The notes beneath the pieces are model-generated. The model was not told the origin of the DNA. It saw only the letters and a program-made list of their open reading frames with translations, and did not search any database. From positions 248,001-312,000 of the forward strand of contig NZ_JALBFU010000002.1 in NCBI RefSeq assembly GCF_022662575.1: DNA of 64,000 nucleotides. The letters run 5' to 3'. The stretch's first letter is position 1; every line of letters begins with the position of its first letter. The stretch comes from Luteimonas aquatica (lineage in GTDB: Bacteria; Pseudomonadota; Gammaproteobacteria; Xanthomonadales; Xanthomonadaceae). The translations under genes were made by a program, and so were the position numbers. This document shows positions 18,440 to 27,264 of the stretch, piece by piece.

Positions 18440-19459
18440 ATGGAAAGAAAGCCTGGAAACGAGCGGTTTTGCGATTGGCGCCTGTCCGTCGCCCCGATGA
18501 TGGACTGGACGGACACGCACTGCCGCGTGTTCCACCGGCTCCTGGCGCCGGGCGCGCGCCTGTACACGGAGATGGTGCATGCCAACGCGGTGCTGCACGG
18601 CGACCTGGGCCGGCTGCTGGCGATGGATGCCAGCGAGCATCCGGTGGCGCTGCAGCTGGGCGGCAGCGAGCCGGAGTTGCTGGCGCGGGCGGCGCGGATC
18701 GGCGCCGAGCGCGGCTTCGACGAGATCAATCTCAACGTCGGCTGTCCGTCCGACCGGGTGCAGGCCGGGCGCTTCGGCGCCTGCCTGATGCGCGAGCCGG
18801 CGCTGGTGGCCGAGAGCGTGGCGGCGATGATCGCTTCGGTCGCGGCCTCGGCGCACCCGGTGCCGGTGACGGTGAAATGCCGGCTCGGCGTCGACGACGA
18901 GGACCGCTACGAGGTGTTCCGCGACTTCGTCGACACGGTCGCGGCCGCCGGCTGCGAGATCTTCGTGGTGCATGCCCGCAACGCCTGGCTCAAGGGGCTC
19001 TCGCCGAAGGAAAACCGCGAGGTGCCGCCGCTGCGCTACGAGTGGGCGTACGCGCTCAAGCGCGAGCGGCCGGCGCTGACGGTGATCGTCAACGGCGGCA
19101 TCGTCGCGGCGGACGCGGCGCTCACGCACCTGGAACAGGCCGACGGCGTGATGCTCGGCCGCGCGGCGTATCACGATCCCTATGAGCTGCATCGTCTGGA
19201 TGCCCGGCTCGCCGGCGCCGAGCCCAGGCCGCGCGCCGAACTGCTGCGGGCGCTGCGCCCCTACGCCGAGGCGCAGCTCGCGCGCGGGGTGCCGCTCAAG
19301 CATCTCACCCGCCACGTGCTCGGCCTGTTCCACGGCGAGCGCGGCGGACGCGCGTTCCGGCAGATCCTCAGCGAGGGCGCGCACCGGCCGGGTGCCGACT
19401 GGTCGCTGGTGGAGGCGGCGCTGGCGGTGACCGACGGTCCGGCGCGGGCCGCTGCCTGA
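18440..19459 (+). CDS. dusA: tRNA-dihydrouridine(20/20a) synthase
   Basis: A 339-residue FMN enzyme that reduces uridine in the tRNA D-loop. It has the Dus opening motif LSVAPMMDWTDTHCRVFHR and the active-site motif NVGCPSDRVQAGRFGACLM (Cys102 is the proton donor). HARNAWLKGLSPKENR and NGGI are typical of DusA rather than DusB or DusC. The ATG at 18440 is chosen by homology-like spacing and a purine-rich AGAGAAG; an in-frame ATG at 18407 is possible. dusA genes are known prophage integration sites elsewhere, but this copy is intact. Confidence 0.93.
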   Translation: MERKPGNERFCDWRLSVAPMMDWTDTHCRVFHRLLAPGARLYTEMVHANAVLHGDLGRLLAMDASEHPVALQLGGSEPELLARAARIGAERGFDEINLNVGCPSDRVQAGRFGACLMREPALVAESVAAMIASVAASAHPVPVTVKCRLGVDDEDRYEVFRDFVDTVAAAGCEIFVVHARNAWLKGLSPKENREVPPLRYEWAYALKRERPALTVIVNGGIVAADAALTHLEQADGVMLGRAAYHDPYELHRLDARLAGAEPRPRAELLRALRPYAEAQLARGVPLKHLTRHVLGLFHGERGGRAFRQILSEGAHRPGADWSLVEAALAVTDGPARAAA

Positions 19460-19478
19460 TCGGCCGGGCGCATCCGTC

Positions 19479-20396
19479 ATGGGCCTGATCACCCGCGATT
19501 GCGCCGCGTTCCTGCAGGCGGCGCGGGCCTGCGCGCCGGACTTCGGGCCGGCGACCGCGAAGGCCGCCTTCCTGGTGGCGCCCGACGGCTTCGCCCGGGC
19601 CGAGCAGTCGGCCAGCGACAACCACTACATGGCCGAGGCGGGCGCCTTCGATCCGGCCCAGGCCTCGCGCCAGCATCGCGCGCTGCAGCGGGCGCTGTCG
19701 GCGGACTTGCCGGTACTGTGCTTCCCCGGCGCGCCGGACACGCCCGACGCGCTGTTTCCCAACAACGTCTTCGCCGCGGCCCCGGGCCGGCTGGTGGTCG
19801 GCCGCATGCGCCACCCGGTACGCCGACGCGAGGCCGAGCGCCCCGACATCCGCGGCTTCTTCCGGGACGTGCTCGGCTATGGCGAGATCGACCTGTCCGC
19901 CCAGCCCCATCCCTGCGAGCTGACCGGCGCGCTGGTGATCGACCGGGCACGGGGTCTGGGCTATTGCGGCCTGTCCGAACGCTGCGACGAGGCCGGCGCG
20001 GCGCTGATGCACGAGGCCTTCGGCCTGCGCGCGACCCTGCTGTTCGACCTGGCGCCGGGCGAATACCACACCAACGTGGTGCTGGCGATCCTGGCCGGCC
20101 GTGCCGCGCTGCTGTGCCCGGACGGCTTCGCCGAGGCCGCCGCGGCCGAGACGATCGCGGCCCTGTACGCGCCGCACGCGATCCGGCTGTCACCGCAGGA
20201 AAAGCAGGCGTTCGCCGGAAATGCCATCGCGTTGTCGGAAGATGGCGTCTGGATGAGCGCCGCTGCCGCCGCGGCGCTGGCGCCGGGCAAGCGCGCCGCG
20301 CTGGCCGCGACCGGGTTCGCGGTACGGGACGTGGCCCTGGAGGCCATCGAGGCGGCGGGAGGCTCGCTGCGCTGTTGCGTCGCCGAGATCTATTGA
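19479..20396 (+). CDS. arginine deiminase/amidinotransferase-fold enzyme
   Basis: A 305-residue protein of the guanidino-group-modifying superfamily. Conserved parts are DALFPNNVF (substrate-binding Asn), ELTGALVIDR with an acidic residue, EYHTNVVLAIL with the catalytic His, and a C-terminal Cys in SLRCCVAEIY as the expected nucleophile. This arrangement matches arginine deiminase-related/citrullinase-like proteins of gammaproteobacteria. The exact substrate is not readable. It lies 19 bp after dusA, probably in the same transcript. An arginase gene occurs separately at 44 kb. Confidence 0.82.
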   Translation: MGLITRDCAAFLQAARACAPDFGPATAKAAFLVAPDGFARAEQSASDNHYMAEAGAFDPAQASRQHRALQRALSADLPVLCFPGAPDTPDALFPNNVFAAAPGRLVVGRMRHPVRRREAERPDIRGFFRDVLGYGEIDLSAQPHPCELTGALVIDRARGLGYCGLSERCDEAGAALMHEAFGLRATLLFDLAPGEYHTNVVLAILAGRAALLCPDGFAEAAAAETIAALYAPHAIRLSPQEKQAFAGNAIALSEDGVWMSAAAAAALAPGKRAALAATGFAVRDVALEAIEAAGGSLRCCVAEIY

Positions 20397-20591
20397 TGCT
20401 CCCGGCCATGCCGGCGTCGTCCCGGGGTGGTACAAGGACGATGGATGCGCTTCCGGTGGGGTGACATGAATGAGGGCCATCCCGCAAAAGAAAAGTTAAG
20501 GACGGATTCACCGCCGGATTTTGAGAATCCTCTACGACCCAACCGCCGTCGGCTTCGACCGGAGCCGGCCTACCAAGGAATTGTCCCGACC

Positions 20592-20969
20592 ATGCGCCGC
20601 CCGCTCCGCCTGTTCCCGTTGCTGCTCGCCTGCGCCGCCTTGGCGTCGGCCGGCGCGTGGGCGCAGGACCGTCGCGGCGGCGACCATGGGCGGGGCGTCG
20701 ATCGCGGCCAGATGATGCAGCGCCTGTCCGACCGCGACCGCATGGAACCGCAGATGCGCCAGCCGCGCCGGCAGGACGAGTTGTCCAACGCGGTGCGCAA
20801 CGCCGAACGCAACATGCCCGGCGGCCAGGTGCTGCGCGCCGAGCGCATCCAGTACGATGGCCGCGACGTCAGCCGGATCAAGATCATGGACGAGCGCGGG
20901 CGCGTCCGCACGTACATGGACGATCCGCAACAGCGTCGTCAATCGCCTACACGCGGCGATGACGATTAA
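20592..20969 (+). CDS. small exported, strongly charged protein upstream of phoP
   Basis: 125 residues: signal peptide (to about 25, AGAWAQDR), an Asp/Arg/Gln-rich region, then ELSNAVRNAERNMPGGQVLRAER followed by a strand-like segment (VSRIKIMDERGRVRTYM). That last part resembles a PepSY-like module, which binds or inhibits peptidases and is often encoded beside two-component systems. It lies 73 bp before the response regulator on the same strand, so a role in or under that system is plausible. An in-frame extension upstream lacks a ribosome site. Confidence 0.72.
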   Translation: MRRPLRLFPLLLACAALASAGAWAQDRRGGDHGRGVDRGQMMQRLSDRDRMEPQMRQPRRQDELSNAVRNAERNMPGGQVLRAERIQYDGRDVSRIKIMDERGRVRTYMDDPQQRRQSPTRGDDD

Positions 20970-21042
20970 GCTTCCAAGCTTGCCAATCCCATACACACCG
21001 CCCCCGGCCGTTGCCCGCAACGCCGCATGTCTGGAGTAGCCG

Positions 21043-21729
21043 ATGCGAATTCTGCTCGTCGAGGACGAAGCCCCCCTGCGCGAGACCCTGGCCGCACGCC
21101 TGAAGCGTGAGGGATTTGCCGTGGATGCCGCGCAAGACGGGGAAGAAGGCCTCTACATGGGGCGCGAGGTTCCCTTCGACGTCGGCATCATCGACCTGGG
21201 CCTGCCCAAGATGTCGGGCATGGAGCTGGTCAAGGCGCTGCGCGACGAGGGCAAGCAGTTTCCGGTGCTGATCCTCACCGCGCGCTCGAGCTGGCAGGAC
21301 AAGGTCGACGGCCTGAAGCAGGGCGCCGACGACTACCTGGTCAAGCCCTTCCACGTCGAGGAACTGCTGGCGCGCATCAACGCCCTGGTGCGTCGCGCCG
21401 CCGGCTGGAGCAAGCCGACGCTGGAGTGCGGCGCGGTAGTGCTCGACCTGGCCGCGCAGACGGTCACGGTCAACGGCGCCAACGTCGACCTCACCAGCTA
21501 CGAGTACAAGGTGCTGGAGTACCTGATGATGCATGCCGGCGAGCTGGTCTCGAAGGCCGACCTGACCGAGCACATCTACCAGCAGGACTTCGACCGCGAC
21601 TCGAACGTGCTGGAGGTCTTCATCGGCCGCCTGCGCAAGAAGCTCGACCCGGAAGGCGCGCTCAAGCCGATCGAAACCGTGCGCGGCCGCGGCTACCGCT
21701 TCGCCATCCCGCGCAGCGGCGAGAACTGA
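21043..21729 (+). CDS. phoP: OmpR-type response regulator, PhoP-like
   Basis: A 228-residue protein. The receiver domain (1-118) has acidic pocket Glu7/Asp8, phosphoacceptor Asp51 (GIIDLGLPKMSG), Thr79 (LTARSS) and Lys101 (LVKPF). The C-terminal winged helix (130-225) has YEYKVLEYLMMHAGELVSK and VLEVFIGRLRKKL, ending RGRGYRF. Sequence and pairing with the next kinase match the PhoP branch used in xanthomonads for magnesium, pH and antimicrobial-peptide responses; the symbol rests on that resemblance. TGGAG lies 8 nt before the ATG. Confidence 0.88.
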   Translation: MRILLVEDEAPLRETLAARLKREGFAVDAAQDGEEGLYMGREVPFDVGIIDLGLPKMSGMELVKALRDEGKQFPVLILTARSSWQDKVDGLKQGADDYLVKPFHVEELLARINALVRRAAGWSKPTLECGAVVLDLAAQTVTVNGANVDLTSYEYKVLEYLMMHAGELVSKADLTEHIYQQDFDRDSNVLEVFIGRLRKKLDPEGALKPIETVRGRGYRFAIPRSGEN

Positions 21730-21905
21730 GCCGCCGACGCCGGCCGGCGCGCGCGAGGGCGCGTGCCGGCGCCGTCTGCCGCTGATCCGTCTCCCGCCGG
21801 TGCGGGGGACCCTCCCTTCCCACCGCCATCGCCGCTGCCGTTCCCGGCGGGAGATGGGCGCGAGGCGCTCGTTCCCGGGCGCGAGCCGGTAGACTCCCAC
21901 AGCGC

Positions 21906-23333
21906 ATGGCGACCCCACGCAAACCCCTGCTGCCGGCCTGGCGCCCGCGTTCGCTGCGGGCCCGGCAACTGCTGACCGCGAGCATCATCCTGGTCGCCTT
22001 CGTGGCCCTGACCGGGTACGTGCTGTACCTGGCCTTCGTCAACGTCGCCGGCCAGCTGCAGCGCGACCGCCTGCGCGCCTACGCCTTCAACTATGCCGGC
22101 AGCGTCGAGTTCTTCCGCAACGGCGACATCTACGTGCCAGAAGTGCCGCCGGACCCGCGCTTCGACCGGCCCGGCAGCGGCCTGTACGCGGCGATCGTCT
22201 CGCGCGAGCTGCGCTGGGAGTCGATGTCCACCCGCGGCCCGCAACTGCCGGAAGTGAACATGCTCGCGCCCAAGCAGGAGGAGTTCCGCGGGCCGATCGC
22301 GATCACCAACACCGACGGGTCCCACGGCGAGGTCTTCCGCTACGGCATCGGCCTGACCTACGTGCAGGAAGCCGACGGCGGCGGCGAGGTCGAGATCCCC
22401 TACACCGTCTACGTGATGGAGGACGAGGGCACGCTGGCGCGGCAGATCCGCCTGTTCCGCGGGGCGTTGTGGAGCTACCTCGGCATCAGCGGCGTCGGCC
22501 TGCTGCTGCTGCAGATCCTCATCCTGCGCTGGAGCCTGCGCCCGCTCGACAACGTGGTCGCCGAGCTCAAGCGCGTGCAGCGCGGCCAGGCCAACCGCAT
22601 GAGCGAGCAGCACCCGCGCGAACTGGCGCCGCTGACCGAGAGCATCAACGCGCTGATCGAGAGCGAGCGCGAGAACCTGGAGCGCCAGCGCAACACCATG
22701 GCCGATCTCGCGCACAGCCTGAAGACGCCGCTGGCGGTGCTGCGCACGCGCCTGGACGGCGACGCCAGCGAGTCGGAGCTGCGCGAGGAGGTGGCCACGC
22801 AGCTGCGGCGCATGAACGACATGGTCGGCTACCAGCTCAGCCGCGCCGCCTCCGGCGGCCACAAGCTGTTCGCCGCGCCGATCCTGATCGAGCCGCACGC
22901 CGAGCAGATCGTGCGCGGGCTGGAGAAGATCTATTCGCGCAAGGGCGTGATCTGCGAGTTCGAGATCGACGGCCAGGCGCGCTTCCACGGCGAGCCGGGC
23001 GACCTGCAGGAGCTGCTGGGCAACCTGCTGGAGAACGCCTTCAAGTGGGCCAAGTCGCGCGTGCTGCTCACCGTGCAGGCCGGCGCCAGTTCCGCCGGGC
23101 GCCGCCCCGGCCTGATCCTGGCGGTGGACGACGACGGCCCGGGCATCCCCGACGATCGCATCGCCCACGTGCTGCAGCGCGGGGTGCGCGGCGACGAGCG
23201 CGTGCAGGGCCATGGCATCGGCCTGGCCATCGTGCAGGACATCGTGCGCAGCTATCGCGGCGTGCTCAACGTCGGCCCGTCGCCGGAACTGGACGGGGCG
23301 CGCTTCGAGATCACGCTGCCGCCCGGGCTGTGA
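21906..23333 (+). CDS. phoQ: sensor histidine kinase, PhoQ-like
   Basis: A 475-residue inner-membrane kinase. Transmembrane segments lie at about 22-44 and 187-210, enclosing a 140-residue periplasmic sensor. HAMP follows (about 210-262). The H-box is ADLAHSLKTPLAVLR with His270, and ATP-binding motifs are GNLLENAFKWAK (N), VDDDGPGIP (G1) and GHGIGLAIVQDI (G2). The HSLKTPL form of the H-box is typical of PhoQ. It follows phoP by 176 bp, a gap long enough for its own weak promoter. The periplasmic part has few of the acidic clusters seen in E. coli PhoQ, so the ligand may differ. Confidence 0.88.
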   Translation: MATPRKPLLPAWRPRSLRARQLLTASIILVAFVALTGYVLYLAFVNVAGQLQRDRLRAYAFNYAGSVEFFRNGDIYVPEVPPDPRFDRPGSGLYAAIVSRELRWESMSTRGPQLPEVNMLAPKQEEFRGPIAITNTDGSHGEVFRYGIGLTYVQEADGGGEVEIPYTVYVMEDEGTLARQIRLFRGALWSYLGISGVGLLLLQILILRWSLRPLDNVVAELKRVQRGQANRMSEQHPRELAPLTESINALIESERENLERQRNTMADLAHSLKTPLAVLRTRLDGDASESELREEVATQLRRMNDMVGYQLSRAASGGHKLFAAPILIEPHAEQIVRGLEKIYSRKGVICEFEIDGQARFHGEPGDLQELLGNLLENAFKWAKSRVLLTVQAGASSAGRRPGLILAVDDDGPGIPDDRIAHVLQRGVRGDERVQGHGIGLAIVQDIVRSYRGVLNVGPSPELDGARFEITLPPGL

Positions 23334-23375
23334 AGCGGGCGGCCGGCGCGAATCCCGCGCCGGGCCGCCGGCTGC

Positions 23376-24140
23376 CTATTTCTCCGCGCCGAAAGGCGAA
23401 GGTCCGTACAGGCGCGCCAGGTGCGCGGCCACCGCCGGCATCTGCGCCTGCAGCGTGCGCGGATCGCTGAAGTGGTACTCGCTGCACACGGCGAAGAATT
23501 CCTCCGGCGCCTCGGCGGCGTAGGCATCGATGGCGGTCTCGCGGCCGCGGTCGACCTCGGCGGCGAAAGCATCGTAGGCGTGCTGGAAGTCGCGCGCCCA
23601 TTGCGTCTGCCAGGCGCGCGGCAACGGCGGCGTACCGTCCAGGACGCCGTCGAGCGCGTCGAGCTTGTGCGCCATCTCGTGCACGGCGACGCAGAAGCCG
23701 GCGTCGGGTTCGTCGAGATCGGCCTGGATGTCGGCCCAGGACAGGATCAGCGGCCCGTGTTCCCAGGATTCGCCGCTCAGCTCGTCGTCCCACTCGTGCA
23801 GCACGCCGGCGGCGTCGACGTGGCTGCGGTTCACGCGGAACGCGTCCGGATAGACGATCAGCTGCGACCAGCCGTGCAGGCCCTCGGCGCCGAACTCCAG
23901 CAGCGGCAGGCAGCACAGCGCGGCGAGCAGCGCACGCCGGTCCTCGTCCAGCGACAGGTCGCCGACCGGCGTGATGGTCTTCTCGTGCAGGAAGCGGGAC
24001 GCCAATGCCTGCAGGCGTCCTTCGCGCTCGCCGTCGAGCGCGGCGATCCAGCGCGCGCGGGCGCGCAAGGCCTGCCAGCGTTCGGGGGAAATCGGTTCGG
24101 GCGTGGCGCCTGCAAGCAGGCGGCGGATCAGCTTGCGCAC
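23376..24140 (-). CDS. mtfA: MtfA-family zinc peptidase
   Basis: 254 residues. The zinc-binding motif is VAVHEMAHKLD (His154-Glu155-His158), with a third acidic ligand in PEEFFAVCSEYHF downstream, as in MtfA (YeeI). In E. coli MtfA is a cytosolic aminopeptidase-like protein that binds the glucose repressor Mlc and so affects PTS sugar uptake. No mlc or PTS gene is in this window, and the wider family occurs where PTS glucose uptake is absent. It is convergent with phoQ. Confidence 0.9.
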   Translation of the reverse strand: MRKLIRRLLAGATPEPISPERWQALRARARWIAALDGEREGRLQALASRFLHEKTITPVGDLSLDEDRRALLAALCCLPLLEFGAEGLHGWSQLIVYPDAFRVNRSHVDAAGVLHEWDDELSGESWEHGPLILSWADIQADLDEPDAGFCVAVHEMAHKLDALDGVLDGTPPLPRAWQTQWARDFQHAYDAFAAEVDRGRETAIDAYAAEAPEEFFAVCSEYHFSDPRTLQAQMPAVAAHLARLYGPSPFGAEK

Positions 24141-24209
24141 GTCGAGCGGCGAAGAGGTTTCGTCAGGCCAGGTTTGTCTCGGCGCCCGCGCGGCGCCGCG
24201 TGCATCGGC

Positions 24210-24491
24210 TCAGCGGAACATGCCCGGCAGGAAGCTGTGCCAGCGCGGCGGACGCACGTCGCCCATGTCGCCGTTCTCGCGCGGCACCACGGGCTTGGTC
24301 TTGCCGACCTTGCGCACCGGCGCCGGCTTGGCCGCGACCACCGGCGTGGCGGGCGCATGATCCTCGTCGGTGTGCGCGGGCATGTCCATGCACGCGCCGC
24401 CGCCGTTCGGGCCGAGGCGGCGGGCTTCTTGCGCCATCAGCGGGAAGCTGATGCAAAACAGCAGCAGGCAAACGGCGGGGCGGGGGGACAT
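24210..24491 (-). CDS. small exported hypothetical protein
   Basis: 93 residues with a signal peptide (to about 20, SFPLMAQEAR) and a short mature region rich in Pro, Lys and Gly, with a single Cys in GGGACMDMP. It ends RPPRWHSFLPGMFR. No family recognised; it looks like the small conserved exported proteins common in Lysobacteraceae. It lies 69 bp after the mtfA start, same strand. The start at 24491 has GATCGG-like purines only, so the exact start is moderately certain. Confidence 0.62.
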   Translation of the reverse strand: MSPRPAVCLLLFCISFPLMAQEARRLGPNGGGACMDMPAHTDEDHAPATPVVAAKPAPVRKVGKTKPVVPRENGDMGDVRPPRWHSFLPGMFR

Positions 24492-24694
24492 GGCGGTATT
24501 CCGATCCTGGAAAGGCCCTGGTCGACAGCGGACTATACCCCGACAATCGCGCGGCTGCAGGGAAACCCATGCTGCTTCGCAGCAAATCCGTGGCGCCTGG
24601 CGGGGCGTCGCGCCAGGCCTCAGCCCGCCGTCCGGCGCCGGCATCCGGCCCGCGCTTCGGGCTTGGCTTTCGGGGCGCGCGGCATAATGGCCGC

Positions 24695-25702
24695 ATGAAC
24701 GCCGAACGCGCCCTGCTCGAACGCCTGATCGCCGGTCCCGCCACGGGCGACGCGCTGGCCAGCGACAGCGGGCAGACAAGGGCGGCGGTCTGGAAGCGGA
24801 TCGAGGCCCTGCGCGAGGCGGGGGTGGCGATCGAGGCCCGCCCTGGCCGCGGCTACGCCCTGGCGCAGCCGCTGTCGCTGCTGGCGGCCGAGACGATCCT
24901 GGCGGGCCTGCCGGCGCAGACGCGCGCACAGGTGGCCGCGCTGGAGGTCGCCTGGTCGCTGGATTCCACCAACTCGGAACTGCTGCGCCGCCCGGCGCCC
25001 GCCGCCGGCTATGCGGAGATCCTGCTGGCCGAGCGCCAGACCGGGGGGCGCGGCCGGCGCGGACGCCACTGGGCCTCGCCACTGGCCGCGAATCTCTACT
25101 TGTCCCTGGTGCGCGGCTTCGAAGGCGGGCTGGCGCGACTGGGCGGACTGAGCCTGGTCGCCGGGGTCGCCGCAGCCGAGGCGCTGCAAGCCCTCGGCAT
25201 CGCCGGCGTGCGCCTGAAATGGCCGAACGATCTGGTCGTGGCCGAAGGCGGCGGCGCGGCGCCGGAGCTGCGCAAGCTGGGCGGGCTGCTGGTCGAGGGC
25301 GGAGGCGAGCATGCCGGTCCGGTGCGCGCGGTGATCGGCCTCGGGCTCAACGTGCGCATGCCGGAAGCCGCCACGGCCGGTATCGAGCAGCCCTGGATCG
25401 ACCTTGCCGCGCTGGCGCAGACGTCTCCCGACCGCAACCGCGTCGCCGCGGCATTGCTGGCCCGGCTGTTGCCGGCGCTGGACCTGTTCGATCGCGAAGG
25501 ACTGGCGCCGTTCCTGCCGCGCCATGCAGCCCTGGACGCGCTGGCCGGGCGCGAGGTGGCGGTGCACGGCGCCGAATCCCGGGATGCGCCCGTCCACCGC
25601 GGCACCGCGCTCGGCCTGGCGGCGGACGGCGCGCTGCGCGTGCGCCTGCCCGAAGGCGAGCGCAGCTTCCATGCCGGCGAAGTGAGCGTGCGCGCGCGAT
25701 GA
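24695..25702 (+). CDS. birA: biotin--[acetyl-CoA-carboxylase] ligase / biotin operon repressor
   Basis: 335 residues. The N-terminal winged helix (about 1-62) is LLERLIAGPATGDALASDSG with QTRAAVWKRIEALREAG. The catalytic domain has the biotinyl-AMP loop QTGGRGRRGRHWASPL, the LKWPNDL motif with the catalytic Lys, and the small SH3-like C-terminal domain. The HTH suggests it also represses biotin genes. Its TGA overlaps the coaX ATG (ATGA), showing translational coupling; birA-coaX is a usual gammaproteobacterial order. Confidence 0.94.
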   Translation: MNAERALLERLIAGPATGDALASDSGQTRAAVWKRIEALREAGVAIEARPGRGYALAQPLSLLAAETILAGLPAQTRAQVAALEVAWSLDSTNSELLRRPAPAAGYAEILLAERQTGGRGRRGRHWASPLAANLYLSLVRGFEGGLARLGGLSLVAGVAAAEALQALGIAGVRLKWPNDLVVAEGGGAAPELRKLGGLLVEGGGEHAGPVRAVIGLGLNVRMPEAATAGIEQPWIDLAALAQTSPDRNRVAAALLARLLPALDLFDREGLAPFLPRHAALDALAGREVAVHGAESRDAPVHRGTALGLAADGALRVRLPEGERSFHAGEVSVRAR

Positions 25703-26439
25703 CGGTCTGGCTGTTCGACCTGGGCAACTCGCGCCTGAAGTGCGCGCCGCTGCGCGAGGACGGCGGCCTCGGCGGCATCGTGCATCTCGCGCACGACGGC
25801 GCCGGCTTCGGCCGGGACTGGCAGGCGGCGCTGCCGGAGCGGATCGAGGCCGCCTACGTGTCGAGCGTGGCGCAGCCCGCCTTGCGCGTCGCGCTGCTCG
25901 ACGCGCTGACCCAGCGCTGCGGACGCATTTCGCTGGCGCGCACGCAGGCGCGTTTCGGCGAGGTTCGCATCGCCTATGCCCGGCCGGAGCGGCTGGGCGT
26001 CGATCGTTTTCTCGCCCTGCTGGCGGCGCGGGCGCGCGATCGGGCGCCGACGCTGCTGGCCGGCATCGGCACCGCGCTCACCATCGACCTGCTCGATGGC
26101 GACGGCCGCCATCGCGGCGGGCGCATCGCGCCGTCGCCGGCGCTGATGCGCGCGGTCCTGCATGCGCGCGCCGCGCAGCTGCCCGAACAGGGCGGGCGCT
26201 ACGCCGAGTTCGCCGACGACACCGACGATGCCTTGGCCTCCGGCTGCGACGGCGCGGCGCTGGCCCTGGTGGAGCGCAGCCTGCGCGCGGCGACCGACCT
26301 GCTCGGACAGGCGCCGCGCCTGCTGGTGCACGGCGGCGGCGCCGAGGTGCTGTTCGAACGCCTGCCGCAAGCACGCGCCGCACCGTCGCTGGTGCTGGAG
26401 GGCCTGGCGATCTGGGCGACGGCCAGCGACGGTCGTTGA
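25699..26439 (+). CDS. coaX: type III pantothenate kinase
   Basis: A 246-residue ASKHA-fold kinase phosphorylating pantothenate, the first step of CoA synthesis. The N-terminal phosphate loop is FDLGNSRLKCAPL. The central motif GVDRFLALLAAR carries the catalytic Asp, and GIGTALTIDLLDGDGRHRGGRI is the adenosine/pantothenate region. Start overlaps birA by 4 nt. The stop is immediately followed by the stop of the converging GST gene. Confidence 0.93.
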   Translation: MTVWLFDLGNSRLKCAPLREDGGLGGIVHLAHDGAGFGRDWQAALPERIEAAYVSSVAQPALRVALLDALTQRCGRISLARTQARFGEVRIAYARPERLGVDRFLALLAARARDRAPTLLAGIGTALTIDLLDGDGRHRGGRIAPSPALMRAVLHARAAQLPEQGGRYAEFADDTDDALASGCDGAALALVERSLRAATDLLGQAPRLLVHGGGAEVLFERLPQARAAPSLVLEGLAIWATASDGR

Positions 26440-27147
26440 TCAGGCGGCGCGCCGGAGTCCGCCCAGCGCCGCATCCAGGCCGATCTCGCCCTCGAATCCT
26501 CCCGCGCCCTGCGCCGGCACGCCCTGTTCGATGGCGTGCGCGAACATCACCGCCGGATCGGCTTCGAGCCTGTCGTACAGGCGCTGCACGTTCGGATAGT
26601 CGCGGCGGTCGATCACCTCGTGGTACTGCGTCCAGCGCGCGATGCCGATGAAGTAGGCGTCGGCCAGCGAGCGCCGCTCGCCGAGCAGCCACTCCTTGCC
26701 CTCGAGCATCGCGTCGAGCTCCGCGTGCGCCTTCTCGACCTTGCCGCGCCCGTATTCGGTCAGGGCGGTCTTGGCCTCGCCGTCGATGGCATGTTCGAGC
26801 GCGTGCCAGAGCGGGCCGAAGGCGTTGAAGAAGGTCGTGTTGAGGAAGGCCAGCATGCGGTTGAGCCGGTCGAAGTCGGCCGTGCCTTGGGCGAAGCCGA
26901 GGCCGCGGTCGATGCCCTGCGCGGCGATGTGGTTGAGGATGGCCAGGCTCTCGCTCAGCGCGACGCCCTCGGCGGTGAGCAGCGTGGGCGTCTCGGCGAG
27001 GGGATTGAGGCGGCGGTAGGCGTCGGTATGCACCATCTCCGGCATTTCCATCCGGCACAGGCGGTAGGGCGCGCCCAGCCATTCGAGGGCGACGATGGAG
27101 CCGAAGGAGCAGCCGGAGGGGACGCCGTAGAACAGGATCGGGGACAT
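26440..27147 (-). CDS. glutathione S-transferase-like protein
   Basis: 235 residues. The N-terminal thioredoxin-like domain (1-80) has YGVPSGCSFGSIVALEWLGAPY and the glutathione-contacting cis-Pro and ESLAIL motifs (NPLAETPTLLTAEGVALSESLAIL region). The all-helical C-terminal domain (90-215) includes LLGERRSLADAYFIGIARW, the N-capping box typical of beta-class bacterial enzymes. It probably conjugates or reduces electrophiles in the cytoplasm. It is divergent from a LysR-type gene that is the likely regulator. Confidence 0.87.
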   Translation of the reverse strand: MSPILFYGVPSGCSFGSIVALEWLGAPYRLCRMEMPEMVHTDAYRRLNPLAETPTLLTAEGVALSESLAILNHIAAQGIDRGLGFAQGTADFDRLNRMLAFLNTTFFNAFGPLWHALEHAIDGEAKTALTEYGRGKVEKAHAELDAMLEGKEWLLGERRSLADAYFIGIARWTQYHEVIDRRDYPNVQRLYDRLEADPAVMFAHAIEQGVPAQGAGGFEGEIGLDAALGGLRRAA

Positions 27148-27229
27148 GCGGGGATCTCCAGAGAAAGCCGCGGTTGCGGGGTGGAGATACGGTATTAGCG
27201 TGGACCTTGGTCGAGTAGTCGGCAAAAAA

Positions 27230-27244
27230 TGGACGTAAAGTCCA
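27230..27244. promoter_or_regulatory. LysR-type palindrome between GST and LysR genes
   Basis: TGGACGTAAAGTCCA is a perfect 5-bp inverted repeat with a 5-bp spacer, located 83 bp before the GST start and 21 bp before the LysR ATG. Spacing fits a recognition half-site for LysR regulators controlling a divergent partner. The overlapping ATG at 27229 would place this site inside the coding region, one reason to prefer 27265 as start. Confidence 0.55.
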
Positions 27245-27264
27245 CGTTTGTGTACTTTCCGGCG

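Noticed and set aside
18440..19459. Prophage insertion in dusA
   Set aside because: dusA is a known target, but this copy is full-length with all motifs and host genes on both sides.
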